Shown: one piece after another, positions 18,269 through 25,655 of the stretch
How the letters are laid out: every line of letters begins with the position of its first letter
Position numbering within the stretch: position 1 is the stretch's first letter
Source of the DNA: Vreelandella titanicae BH1
GTDB lineage: Bacteria > Pseudomonadota > Gammaproteobacteria > Pseudomonadales > Halomonadaceae
Direction: 5' to 3'
Length of the DNA: 64,000 nucleotides
Assembly: GCF_000336575.1 (NCBI RefSeq)
Contig: NZ_AOPO01000013.1
Location: 62,001 to 126,000 of the forward strand
The notes under the pieces: generated by a model
The model's input: the letters and a program-made list of their open reading frames with translations, nothing else
What the model was told of the DNA's origin: nothing
Database searches by the model: none
Translations under genes and position numbers: made by a program

Positions 18269-18708
18269 ATAGTTCAATGAGTCAGTCAAACAAGAGCAGT
18301 TGGATAAAAACGGCGGCAGGCTATGCGGCGGGGCTACTTTTCGGTATTGGTTTGGCTGTTTCAGGCATGACGGACCCCGCGCGAGTAGTGGGATTTCTAG
18401 ACGTAGCGGGTGCCTGGGATCCAACGCTGATGTTCGTATTGGGCGGGGCCGTCGTTACCACCTTTATCGGCTATCGGCTGGTATTCAAGCGTACTGCTCC
18501 ACTGCTGGGTGGCGTCTTTCAGTTACCGACCAAACGAGAGTTAGATGCGAAGTTGTTAGGGGGCGCGGCCCTGTTTGGCATTGGCTGGGGACTTTCCGGC
18601 TACTGCCCAGGGCCAGCGATTGCCTCCATCGGCGGTCTTTCCTTACCGCTATTGGCCATGCTGGTGACCATGGTGTTGGGGTGGTTTGCCGCTAAGCGTC
18701 TCGCCTAG
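18265..18708 (+). CDS. YeeE/YedE-family sulfur transport protein (PmpB-like, DUF6691)
   Basis: 147 residues and hydrophobic. Signature AAGLLFGIGLAVSGMTDPARVVGFLDVAG at about residues 18-46 and GIGWGLSGYCPGPAIASIG with the conserved cysteine. Its start ATG overlaps the stop of the preceding PmpA-like gene. The two proteins together correspond to one full-length YeeE. No regulator of the BigR/ArsR type, often seen with this trio, is present next to it. Confidence 0.9.
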   Translation: MNSSMSQSNKSSWIKTAAGYAAGLLFGIGLAVSGMTDPARVVGFLDVAGAWDPTLMFVLGGAVVTTFIGYRLVFKRTAPLLGGVFQLPTKRELDAKLLGGAALFGIGWGLSGYCPGPAIASIGGLSLPLLAMLVTMVLGWFAAKRLA

Positions 18709-18779
18709 CCATTCGTCCTTATTCGGCGATTGCCATGCCCACGCCCTTGCCTTCACCGCAAGGGTGTTTTTATTTGTCT

Positions 18780-19420
18780 AAACACTGGGTTAACGCCCGT
18801 CAGGCGGTGCGAGCGGTGACCAGTGATTTGGTCATTCTTGATCGCGGATTACCCGATGCACTCGCCCCGGTCGCTACGTATGGCCTCCCTAAAGAGACTC
18901 GTCCGCTAATTGAAACCTCAAATACGCTTCTTGAGTGTGTACAGCAAGCCATTATCCGCGAGCAGCGCTTTACAAACCATGCCTCCGCTGACTGTAATCA
19001 AAACCCACCTGCAAATGGCTCGCAGGGTCGAAAGTCAGGCTGCAATAACATCGCTCAACTATGCTCAAGAGTGCGTTGTGCGGTTGAGCTAAACCCTTGA
19101 CCAGTTACTCACTCTGGCTCGTCTAGAGGTGCGTGTGCGTTTTGATTATGGCCAAGCTAGTCGCGTCGCAGATGTGGCCGAACATGCCCCGGCAAATAGC
19201 TTGTACGACAAACAAGTCCGCTTTATAGAGCCATCCCACTGGCCTGATGTTGCTCTTGCGATGCCCACGTTAACGTTGATGCGCAGTGGGAGTCAGGGGA
19301 GCGTCGTCTCACTTTTAGCGTTAGCGACCAAGGCTCAGGTGTTGATAGCGCAAATTAACGCATCGATTCTGGCGCGCCAGTAAACAGCAGCGCAGTGGAC
19401 TGGGGCTAGCCATTGTGGCC
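18780..19420 (+). pseudogene. Decayed response regulator-histidine kinase remnant
   Basis: A mosaic of frames. Around 18790-18861 a receiver piece reads ARQAVRAVTSDLVILDRGLPD (compare ILDLGLPD of the intact regulator). From about 18895 a kinase piece contains REQRFTNHASAD (compare RERRFTADAAHE), then a frame with IKTHLQMA, LDQLLTLARLE near 19105-19130, and near 19370-19420 RFWRASKQQRSGLGLAIV (compare RFRRASGQ..GSGLGLSIV). An internal deletion has fused regulator to kinase, and frameshifts and stops abound. It is the counterpart of the intact pair at 11386-13457 but divergent, so an old second copy. Confidence 0.75.
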
Positions 19421-19424
19421 GCTA

Positions 19425-19604
19425 ACGCAGCTTGCGGTGTTGGGATCGCTATGTTCATTATATTTTCTAGCCTTATTGGGGGCCGTTGCCGCGCGGGCAG
19501 GTGGGACGCCAACGCTCAAGGCTGCTTTGCGAGTCATGTTTTGGGGTGCACTTGCTATGGCCATCACATCCGGCATAGGGCGGGTATTTGGTGTGGTGGC
19601 TTAA
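19425..19604 (+). pseudogene. C-terminal fragment of a VIT-family transporter
   Basis: The frame ending at 19604 encodes LYFLALLGAVAARAGGTPTLKAALRVMFWGALAMAITSGIGRVFGVVA, closely matching the last 50 residues of the intact VIT protein at 13645-14334. No N-terminal part is present. It directly follows the kinase remnant, the same gene order as the intact module. Confidence 0.85.
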
Positions 19605-19732
19605 CTACGTGAATTGTTGGGATTGATATCAATAATGGGAGAAAGCACTACGCCCATTCACCAGCAACCATAAGGTGTCATCAATTCAGATGTCGGTTAC
19701 CGGTTGATAAACGGTATTTATCGTGTCGTTGC

Positions 19733-19754
19733 AACACTACGAACGCGTAGTGTT
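19733..19754. repeat. Perfect hairpin upstream of the integrase 3' end
   Basis: AACACTACG / CGTAGTGTT, 9-base arms and a 4-base loop, in the 270 bases between the VIT fragment and the integrase stop. No T-tract follows directly. It could be a relic operator or integrase-arm site; role unknown. Confidence 0.4.
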
Positions 19755-19875
19755 CAAAAGTAGTTTAACGATAGGCGTCTCGCTTGCGGACGTGCAATGA
19801 GGTATTCGACTACCTTTCAGTCACCAAATGCTTATTACACGGGATAATTGGCGGATCAATGATAAGGCCTAGCTG

Positions 19876-21072
19876 TTATACCAAAAAAGTGTAATCGGCC
19901 CAGTGCTGCATCATAGCTCGGCGCTTTTCAAAAAGGTCTCCTCGACGATAGGCGGCCTCAACTTTATTCTCAATTGCATGAGCCAGTGCCATTTCAGCTA
20001 CATCCCTTGGATAGCTCGTTACCTCGCCTGTCCAATCCCTAAAGCTTGAGCGGAATCCGTGGGGCACATAATTGCCTTTTTCACCACTAGGCCCGTAACC
20101 TAGCCCACGCATAAATTGCAGAAGCGACATATTGGATAATGGTCGACCCGCTTTCATTCCCGGGAAAATAAAGCTATTGCCTTTCACGCGAGAGAGGCTC
20201 AGTAAAAGATCAATTGCCTGCTTAGATAGTGGCACTCTGTGTTCTCGATTAGCTTTCATGCGCTCTGCTGGTATTTGCCACGTAGCTTTTCCAATGTCGA
20301 TCTCTTTCCACTCAGCGTTGAGCACCTCTGAGGTACGTGTGGCTGTCAGTATCAAAAATAGTAGTGCTTTTGATGACATGCTTTTGTAGAGCTGAACTGA
20401 GCCCATAAATGTCGCTACCTGATCATAAGGCATAGCAGGATGGTGATTCACCTTTTGAACCCTTGACGGCTTAGCTAAGAGTTTATCGAGATGGCCACGC
20501 CAGCGGGCAGGGTTGACCTGGTCGCGATACTCATGGGCTGCTGCGAAGTCTAATATGTTTTCAATTCGACCTTGAACACGCTTAGCTGTTTCATTCTTGA
20601 CTGTCCAGATAGGCGTGAGGATCTTCAATATATCCTGAGTGGTGACCTCTTCTACGGGTAGGTTACCTATTACCGGGCGCACGTATGTTTTAAGAGTGCT
20701 TACCCACTGACGTGCATGCTTGGCATTTCGCCAGCTGCGACGGTGGGATTGAATATAGCGTGCTGCGCAGTGGGTAACCGTTACAGTCACGGACTTTTTT
20801 TCATTTTTCTGCTCACGAACAGCCAGTGGGTCGATGCCTTGTTTGACGAGCTTTCGATTTTCTGCGGCTGATTCGCGTGCGTCTGATAGTGTTTTGTCAG
20901 CATAACTACCAAGACCCATGTCACGTAACCTGCCATTCCATCGAAAACGGTAAATCCAGCTTGCGCCGCCACCTTTGCCAATTTTGAGGTACAACCCATC
21001 CCCATCATTGGTCATGCCAGGGTTTGACTCCCTGACCAGCTTTTGAACGCCTTTTGTCGTGAGTTTGCCCAT
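19876..21072 (-). CDS. Tyrosine integrase, P4-like (DUF4102 arm-binding type)
   Basis: 398 residues. The N-terminal arm-binding domain has SNPGMTNDGDGLYLKIGKGGGASWIYRFRWNGR..MGLGSY. A core-binding SAM-like domain covers about 100-190. The catalytic domain has R in LTATRTSEVLNAEW, HGFRSSFRDW (H-x-x-R), the second histidine in the MALAHA segment, and the tyrosine in AYRRGDLF. It is complete. The start lies 180 bases from a tRNA-Ser-like 3' end, the usual layout of islands integrated at tRNA genes. The other border and the extent of the element are not evident; satellite-type genes at 1.4-5.6 kb could belong to it, or to another element. Confidence 0.95.
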   Translation of the reverse strand: MGKLTTKGVQKLVRESNPGMTNDGDGLYLKIGKGGGASWIYRFRWNGRLRDMGLGSYADKTLSDARESAAENRKLVKQGIDPLAVREQKNEKKSVTVTVTHCAARYIQSHRRSWRNAKHARQWVSTLKTYVRPVIGNLPVEEVTTQDILKILTPIWTVKNETAKRVQGRIENILDFAAAHEYRDQVNPARWRGHLDKLLAKPSRVQKVNHHPAMPYDQVATFMGSVQLYKSMSSKALLFLILTATRTSEVLNAEWKEIDIGKATWQIPAERMKANREHRVPLSKQAIDLLLSLSRVKGNSFIFPGMKAGRPLSNMSLLQFMRGLGYGPSGEKGNYVPHGFRSSFRDWTGEVTSYPRDVAEMALAHAIENKVEAAYRRGDLFEKRRAMMQHWADYTFLV

Positions 21073-21250
21073 AGCCGCTATCCCCGAAGTATGTTTTTAG
21101 CGTACCACATTTTAGCCCATACACCAGCCCATACTTCTAATATGTTTTACGTTGTATGTGAGTGGGTGTGGTTGGACTGTATCGACTATTATTTTATTAT
21201 AAATCAGTGGCTTGTTGTATCATTGTGGATGCTGTTGTACATGTAGTATG

Positions 21251-21266
21251 CGGACTCCCCCTCCGC
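21251..21266 (+). other. tRNA-Ser-like 3' end, candidate attachment site
   Basis: ACTCCCCCTCCGCCA within 21251-21270 has the shape of the 3' acceptor strand of a serine tRNA (CCCCTCC, discriminator G, CCA). No T-loop or 5' half precedes it, so it is not a whole tRNA. Located beside the integrase start and right before a terminator, it could be the attR relic of the island. Confidence 0.35.
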
Positions 21267-21279
21267 CACAGAATTTTAA

Positions 21280-21316
21280 AGGCCGTCAAGCAATTAGCTC
21301 GACGGCCTTTTTTGTT
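21280..21316 (+). terminator. Intrinsic terminator
   Basis: AGGCCGTC / GACGGCCT stem of 8 bases with a 13-base loop followed by TTTTTTG. It lies just after the tRNA-Ser-like end, consistent with having been the terminator of the original tRNA. Confidence 0.75.
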
Positions 21317-21359
21317 TTTGGCTCTCAGGGGTTGTCTTGGGAAAAATAAAGAAAGCTGT

Positions 21360-21443
21360 TTAAAAAGGCAGCACTCCGCCGAAGCCAATACCCAGCACGG
21401 CAACGATAACCACAACGATAACGACGATAGTGGTAGTAGACAT
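21360..21443 (-). CDS. 27-residue single-span membrane peptide
   Basis: Small gene: MSTTTIVVIVVVIVAVLGIG then FGGVLPF. A strong AAGGAAGAG ribosome binding site lies directly upstream of the ATG. Nearly the whole peptide is one hydrophobic helix rich in valine and isoleucine. Short hydrophobic peptides of this type are annotated in several proteobacteria as small unknown membrane proteins; some act as regulators or as type I toxins. No antisense RNA was identified. The clean start signal is the main support. Confidence 0.55.
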   Translation of the reverse strand: MSTTTIVVIVVVIVAVLGIGFGGVLPF

Positions 21444-21629
21444 ATTCTCTTCCTTTGAGTAGTGAGCGTTGCTATAGCGTAGTCGCGAAAGCGTTATTTC
21501 GCACGTAGGCGACAACTGAGTAACCTTTCCATGGTGGCAGAAAAGTTCCTGCCAGAAAGCCCGACAACGAGGTTTGAAATCAAAAGCTGTCGAGCGTTAA
21601 CAAAACAGCAGAACCCCCCAGTAACGGAC

Positions 21630-21785
21630 TTATTTTCCACATTGACAGTCGTGGCCGCAGTCGCTGGAGCCATTGGCATGGCCGGTAGCGCAGTACTCGC
21701 AGCGATAAAGCTTGCCGTCTTTCTTTACGGCTTTGCTATCGACCGCGCACTTACACTTGGGACATGCACACTCTTGCTGAGCCAT
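21630..21785 (-). CDS. Bacterial metallothionein
   Basis: 51 residues with nine cysteines and two histidines: ECACPKCKCAVDS, a central LYRCEYCATGH and the terminal CGHDCQCGK, the pattern of SmtA/BmtA-type metallothioneins that bind Zn, Cd or Cu. The C-x-C-x2-C-x-C N-terminal cluster and YRCEYCA-GH core are diagnostic. An AGGAG ribosome binding site lies 9 bases before the ATG. Transcribed toward the small membrane peptide. It presumably serves metal storage or resistance in the cytoplasm; no metal-responsive regulator is adjacent. Confidence 0.92.
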   Translation of the reverse strand: MAQQECACPKCKCAVDSKAVKKDGKLYRCEYCATGHANGSSDCGHDCQCGK

Positions 21786-21859
21786 GATGAATCTCCTGTG
21801 CTAGAGCTGAAAGTGTAGGCCTGCCCCCCAGATGTGATGTCATTGCATTTTATCAACTC

Positions 21860-21965
21860 AAAACTACTAATTTTCACGATCCAGAGCTTTATACCTAGTC
21901 CATTAAAATAGTCGCAAAACGCGGCATTAACCTGCTCCTGTTGCCTGTTAGGAGTGCAACATTGG
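21860..21965 (-). pseudogene. Fragment of a CLCA_X-family 3' end
   Basis: The minus-strand frame reads RQQEQVNAAFCDYFNGLGIKLW..., matching QREQINAAFSDYFGRLGKAL at the end of the intact CLCA_X gene (22771-23586). Only about 30-35 codons are recognisable. It lies on the far side of the mntA-hepT pair from the intact gene. Nucleotide similarity looks moderate by eye, so it is an old duplicate or a remnant of a replaced 3' end. Confidence 0.7.
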
Positions 21966-22109
21966 ATATATGGATGAGTAGTTGAACCAGAACCTTTGTA
22001 AGCATGCCATACTGGATTTGATGATATAAAATTTGCTGAAGTAAGACGGAAGCAGGCGCACATATGGCTGCGTCATATATGGTGTGCCCATGGCAAGGAG
22101 AGGATCAAA

Positions 22110-22400
22110 ATGAACAGAGACGAAACATTGCGCCTATTACATGAGCACAAGCCGATATTGGCTTCGCAGTTCGATGTGAAGAAGCTTGCTCTTTTTGGCT
22201 CTATGGCCCGTGGGAGCGCTAAAGATACAAGCGATATTGATATTCTTGTCAGTTTCGATGGCCCAGCAACCTCCGCACGCTATTTTGGTCTTCAATTTTA
22301 TTTAGAAGATCTGCTTGGGTCTCCAGTCGATTTAGTGACAGATAAAGCCCTTCGGAATGAATTGAGGCCATACATCGAGAGCGAGGCGCTACATGTCTGA
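22110..22400 (+). CDS. mntA: MntA-type minimal nucleotidyltransferase antitoxin
   Basis: 96 residues. The nucleotidyltransferase motif GSMARGSAKDTSDIDILV (G30-S31 and the D42-x-D44 metal pair) is complete, as is the later aspartate in PVDLVTD. MntA antitoxins inactivate the paired HEPN toxin by adding AMP residues to a tyrosine. An AAGGAGAGG site precedes the ATG, and the 3' end overlaps the hepT start by 8 bases, a standard arrangement for the operon. Confidence 0.93.
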   Translation: MNRDETLRLLHEHKPILASQFDVKKLALFGSMARGSAKDTSDIDILVSFDGPATSARYFGLQFYLEDLLGSPVDLVTDKALRNELRPYIESEALHV

Positions 22401-22782
22401 GAAAGGCCTGGAGCGTGAATGGCGCTTCTATATTGATGATATGGTCGGTTTTGGTGAAAAAGTGCTTTCCTACACAGATGGGTTAGATCAAATTGGTTTC
22501 CTCAATGATGATCTCATCTACGATGCTACGTTGCGTAATTTAGAGCTTATCGGTGAAGCAGCCACCAGAATTCCAGATGAAGTGCGCCAACGGTATCCAG
22601 AAGTGCCCTGGCGCTTGATCATTGCGACACGCAATAGACTTATCCATGCATATTTGGGTATTGACGAAGATACTGTATGGAGCATTATTCAAGACAATGT
22701 ACCTGAGCTTCTTGAGTATCTGAAAACGATTCGCAATGAAAGTAAGGTAGATATCAGTACTGAAAATGATTTATTTGACTAA
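22393..22782 (+). CDS. hepT: HepT-like HEPN ribonuclease toxin
   Basis: 129 residues, all helical. The HEPN active motif R-x4-H-x-Y is complete: R80 to H85 with Y87 in TRNRLIHAYLGID. ATLRNLELIGEAATRIP is the typical family block. HepT cleaves RNA (in studied cases tRNA 3' ends) and is neutralised by MntA-mediated AMPylation of the motif tyrosine. The stop overlaps the convergent CLCA_X 3' end by 12 bases. Confidence 0.94.
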   Translation: MSEKGLEREWRFYIDDMVGFGEKVLSYTDGLDQIGFLNDDLIYDATLRNLELIGEAATRIPDEVRQRYPEVPWRLIIATRNRLIHAYLGIDEDTVWSIIQDNVPELLEYLKTIRNESKVDISTENDLFD

Positions 22783-23586
22783 ATTTTCACTACCCAACGC
22801 TTTCCCCAGCCTGCCAAAGTAGTCGCTGAACGCTGCATTGATCTGTTCCCGCTGTGCACCCCGTGGGTAAAGACCTCTTTCCGCTTCAGGAGAGGCCTTG
22901 GTGCCTTTGACCAGGAAGTGATTGGTGGTGGCCGCATCCTGCACAAACGCTTCAAAAGCGCGTGCGCAGAGCTCTTCGGGTTTACTGTAATAGAGCTGTC
23001 CAAGTTTTTTGTCCACCTGCACCGAGTGCTGAAACAGCTCGCTAGGCTGATCGCCTGCTGGCTGCAGCAGAATAGCTTTGAAGCAGTCCATCAATAATTG
23101 ATTCAGAGGGTGTGCAATGGGCGTTGCATCAGCTAGCCAAGCGGTAGAGGCGAACATACCGACGGGTGTGCCGCGAAAACACTTGCTGACGATGTAGTGA
23201 TCAAAAGCATGAAACCACTCGTGGGCAATGCTGCCGGGGCCAGCGTTTTTAGCCAGCGCAAAACTGCGTTGGCTGGGGTCATAGTGGGCAGAAACACCCG
23301 GTCGACCACCGCTGCCGTACTGCAGCGCGATTGAGCCGCGTAGGGAAATCAACGCCTCTGTTCCCTGTAAAATCAACATAAGATCGCACAGTGCATCATG
23401 AAACAGCTCCGCGGCACGGTCGCGCTCAGCGTTGGTTACCCAGCGTCCAATCTCAATGGAGCGAAAATCAAACTGACGCCGGATCAGGGCAAAACTGCTG
23501 GCTTGCCCCTGGCGATGGTCAGGACCACTGCGATAAAAATCCCGCGCTTCGATGTTCACTTGTCGTTTCTCCTTGCATTCCGCCAT
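22771..23586 (-). CDS. CLCA_X-family protein with zincin motif
   Basis: 271 residues from ATG 23586 (a GTG four codons upstream is also possible). It carries HEWFHAFDHYIV, the HExxH zinc-protease signature, within GSIAHEWFHAFDHYI, and resembles the conserved unknown family called CLCA_X. No signal peptide, so cytoplasmic. A third zinc ligand could be the glutamate in SKPEELCARAFEAFVQ. The last residues overlap hepT on the other strand. Physiological substrate unknown. A second 3'-end fragment lies at 21860-21965. Confidence 0.8.
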   Translation of the reverse strand: MAECKEKRQVNIEARDFYRSGPDHRQGQASSFALIRRQFDFRSIEIGRWVTNAERDRAAELFHDALCDLMLILQGTEALISLRGSIALQYGSGGRPGVSAHYDPSQRSFALAKNAGPGSIAHEWFHAFDHYIVSKCFRGTPVGMFASTAWLADATPIAHPLNQLLMDCFKAILLQPAGDQPSELFQHSVQVDKKLGQLYYSKPEELCARAFEAFVQDAATTNHFLVKGTKASPEAERGLYPRGAQREQINAAFSDYFGRLGKALGSENLVK

Positions 23587-23652
23587 CCAGACCCCCACTA
23601 ACTAACCGTAACGCATTTTAATTGCCTCATTTTCCACCGCCAGGAGAGAGAT

Positions 23653-24339
23653 ATGAGCAAGCGTATTTTAGTGGTACTGACGTCTCACGATCAGTTGGGT
23701 GATACCGGTAATAAAACCGGTTTTTGGCTCGAAGAGCTGGCAGCCCCTTATTATGTCTTTAAAGACGCGGGTGCTGAAGTAACGTTGGCATCGCCCAAGG
23801 GTGGGCAGCCGCCGCTTGACCCAAAAAGTGACGCAGACGATAGCCAAACCGATGAAACGCGCCGCTTTAAGCAAGATGAAAAAGCTAACGCGGAGCTTGC
23901 CGCTACCCATCGCTTGAGCGACATGAAGGCTGATGATTTCGATGCGGTATTCTACCCCGGAGGCCATGGCCCGCTATGGGATCTCGTTGACGACGCGGAC
24001 TCGATTCGCTTGATCGAAACCTTTATCGCCCAAGGCAAGCCGGTTGCCACGGTTTGTCACGCGCCGATAGTGTTGGTAAATGCTAAAGACAGCGCTGGTG
24101 AACCGCTAGTAAAAGGCCGCCAAGTAACGGGCTTTACTAACGGCGAAGAGGAGGCTGTGGGCTTGACCAATATCGTGCCGCATCTCGTTGAAGATGCCTT
24201 GCAAAAGTGCGGCGGGATTTATAGCAAAGCGGATGATTTCACTCCTTACGTACGTGAAGATGGCCAACTGATCACAGGGCAAAACCCGCCTTCCTCAGCG
24301 CTCACGGCTGAAACGCTAATGGCGTGGCTGACGAAATAA
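23653..24339 (+). CDS. DJ-1/PfpI-family protein (class I glutamine amidotransferase-like, Hsp31-type)
   Basis: 228 residues. The nucleophile elbow is VATVCHAPIVL with C135-H136, and GGHGPLWDL at 103-111 is the family oxyanion block. The long insert after TLASPKGGQPPLDPKS matches the larger members with proposed chaperone, deglycase or glyoxalase III activity. The AGGAGAGAG site lies right before the ATG. It is a stand-alone gene followed by a terminator at 24371. Probably a stress protein acting on reactive carbonyl damage; the exact reaction is debated for the family. Confidence 0.9.
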   Translation: MSKRILVVLTSHDQLGDTGNKTGFWLEELAAPYYVFKDAGAEVTLASPKGGQPPLDPKSDADDSQTDETRRFKQDEKANAELAATHRLSDMKADDFDAVFYPGGHGPLWDLVDDADSIRLIETFIAQGKPVATVCHAPIVLVNAKDSAGEPLVKGRQVTGFTNGEEEAVGLTNIVPHLVEDALQKCGGIYSKADDFTPYVREDGQLITGQNPPSSALTAETLMAWLTK

Positions 24340-24370
24340 CCCGCCGGTATTAATACCGGGTTTGGTGACG

Positions 24371-24398
24371 ACGGCGAGGCTCTCCTCGCCGTTTGTAT
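24371..24398 (+). terminator. Intrinsic terminator of the DJ-1/PfpI gene
   Basis: ACGGCGAG / CTCGCCGT stem of 8 bases with a 6-base loop, followed by TTGTATTTTTG. It lies 31 bases after the stop codon. Confidence 0.75.
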
Positions 24399-24512
24399 TT
24401 TTGGGTGCCGATTAGATTCTGACTATGCTTATAGGGAGATAGGTTATTTATTTTTAATTAGCTATGTTCTCAACAGCGCAGTTCTCAGCAGCGCAACAAG
24501 GAGGCGACTAAC

Positions 24513-25250
24513 ATGGAGACAGCACGCGTCTATCGGATGAAAACCGCGGAACATCTCTGCCCATTCGGTATGAAAACAGTCGATTTGTTAAAACGCAAAG
24601 GCTATCAGGTTGATGACCATCCGCTTACATCCCGAGATGAAATTGAAGCGTTCAAGGCCCAGGAGAATGTCGATACCACTCCGCAAACCTATATAGGTGA
24701 TAAACGTATTGGCGGCTATGAAGAGGTTCGTGAGCATTTAGGCATGAGCGTGCCGAGTGCAAAAGAGACCGCATATCGGCCAGTGATCGCGATTTTTGTT
24801 ACCGCTTTGCTCATCGGTCTGGCGATTAGCTGGGTTGCCAATGGCACCTTAGTGGCAGCACGAATGCCTGAGTATGCGGTGGCCACGGCCATGGTGCTGC
24901 TGGGTTTGCAGAAGCTGCAGGATGTAGAGAGCTTTAGCTCGATGTTCCTTAACTACGACTTACTGGCTCAGCGCTATGTCCCTTACAGCTATGTGTACCC
25001 CTACGCAGAAACCCTGGCAGGGATACTAATGCTGGCCGGTGCCATGCTTTGGCTGGCAGCACCGCTGGCGCTGTTTATCGGCACGGTGGGCGCGGTGTCG
25101 GTTTTTAAAGCCGTGTACGTGGATAAGCGTGAGTTGAAATGTGCCTGCGTTGGCGGAAGCAGCAATGTGCCACTAGGGTTTGTATCGCTGACAGAAAATA
25201 TCGCCATGGTGCTGATGGGGCTATGGATGCCGCTGAAAATGTTGCTATAA
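24513..25250 (+). CDS. Glutaredoxin-MauE/DoxX-like membrane fusion protein
   Basis: 245 residues. Residues 1-85 form a glutaredoxin: active site CPFG (a single cysteine where classical members have CPYC), TTPQTYIGDKRIGGYEEV with the cis-proline and GG motif. Residues about 90-245 form four membrane helices of the MauE type with conserved YAVATAMVLLGLQKLQDVESFSSMFLNYDLLAQRYVPY and a late cysteine pair KCACVGG. A strong AAGGAGG ribosome binding site supports the ATG. Likely a membrane thiol-redox protein moving reducing power between cytoplasmic glutaredoxin and the membrane cysteine pair; the partner is unknown. Confidence 0.88.
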   Translation: METARVYRMKTAEHLCPFGMKTVDLLKRKGYQVDDHPLTSRDEIEAFKAQENVDTTPQTYIGDKRIGGYEEVREHLGMSVPSAKETAYRPVIAIFVTALLIGLAISWVANGTLVAARMPEYAVATAMVLLGLQKLQDVESFSSMFLNYDLLAQRYVPYSYVYPYAETLAGILMLAGAMLWLAAPLALFIGTVGAVSVFKAVYVDKRELKCACVGGSSNVPLGFVSLTENIAMVLMGLWMPLKMLL

Positions 25251-25369
25251 CAATCGTCGTCAAAAACTTGCTTGGCTAAAATGCTATTTAAAATCCAAAA
25301 ATCCGTTAAAAAACAATTTATTTGCCGCTACATATCACAGGTTAGATAAACCTGCTGTTATAAAGCGCA

Positions 25370-25518
25370 CTGTGTGCACACAGCGAAGGGAACTCGCGAC
25401 AGGGAAGAACAAGCAAGGATTGCTTGTGTAGCACAAGGATGCACAAACAGGATATTTGTGGTGCAAGATCAGGGAAGAACAGATGAAAACCCGGCCAAGG
25501 AGTGGCCGGGTTTTTTTT
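25370..25518 (+). ncRNA. CsrB/RsmZ-like small RNA, copy 1
   Basis: About 150 bases with seven GGA motifs, nearly all in hairpin loops: GCGA-AGGGAAC-TCGC, AAGCA-AGGA-TTGCTT, ACAAA-CAGGATA-TTTGT and the terminator loop GGCC-AAGGAGT-GGCC, plus unpaired CAGGGAAG linkers. The 5' hairpin CTGTG-TGCA-CACAG and the general order match copy 2 at 26087. This is the hallmark of RNAs that sequester CsrA/RsmA. A TATAAA-type -10 lies at about 25359, after an AGGTTAGATAAA block shared with copy 2. It encodes no credible protein. Confidence 0.8.
25488..25518 (+). terminator. Terminator of small RNA copy 1
   Basis: AACCCGGCC / GGCCGGGTT stem with loop AAGGAGT and eight Ts. The loop itself carries a GGA motif. 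Confidence 0.92.
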
Positions 25519-25655
25519 ACCCTGGAATAAATAAAAATTTAATTAAGCTCTTATGACGCTTTTGTTAATAATGTATTGCTATTGCTAGTAAAAAGGCAGC
25601 GGTCACAAAGATAAGCCTTTTTTATAATAATTGCTCAAGTTGGTAAGCGATTGTT

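Noticed and set aside
21251..21270. Complete tRNA-Ser gene
   Set aside because: Only an acceptor-strand-like end is visible; no anticodon arm, D-arm or T-loop precedes it.
21494..21679. 61-codon minus-strand frame overlapping the metallothionein
   Set aside because: Out of frame with the clearly conserved metallothionein and without a ribosome binding site.
25374..25556. 60-codon frame within small RNA copy 1
   Set aside because: It is translated through loops and the terminator of the structured RNA, has no ribosome binding site, and copy 2 does not conserve it.
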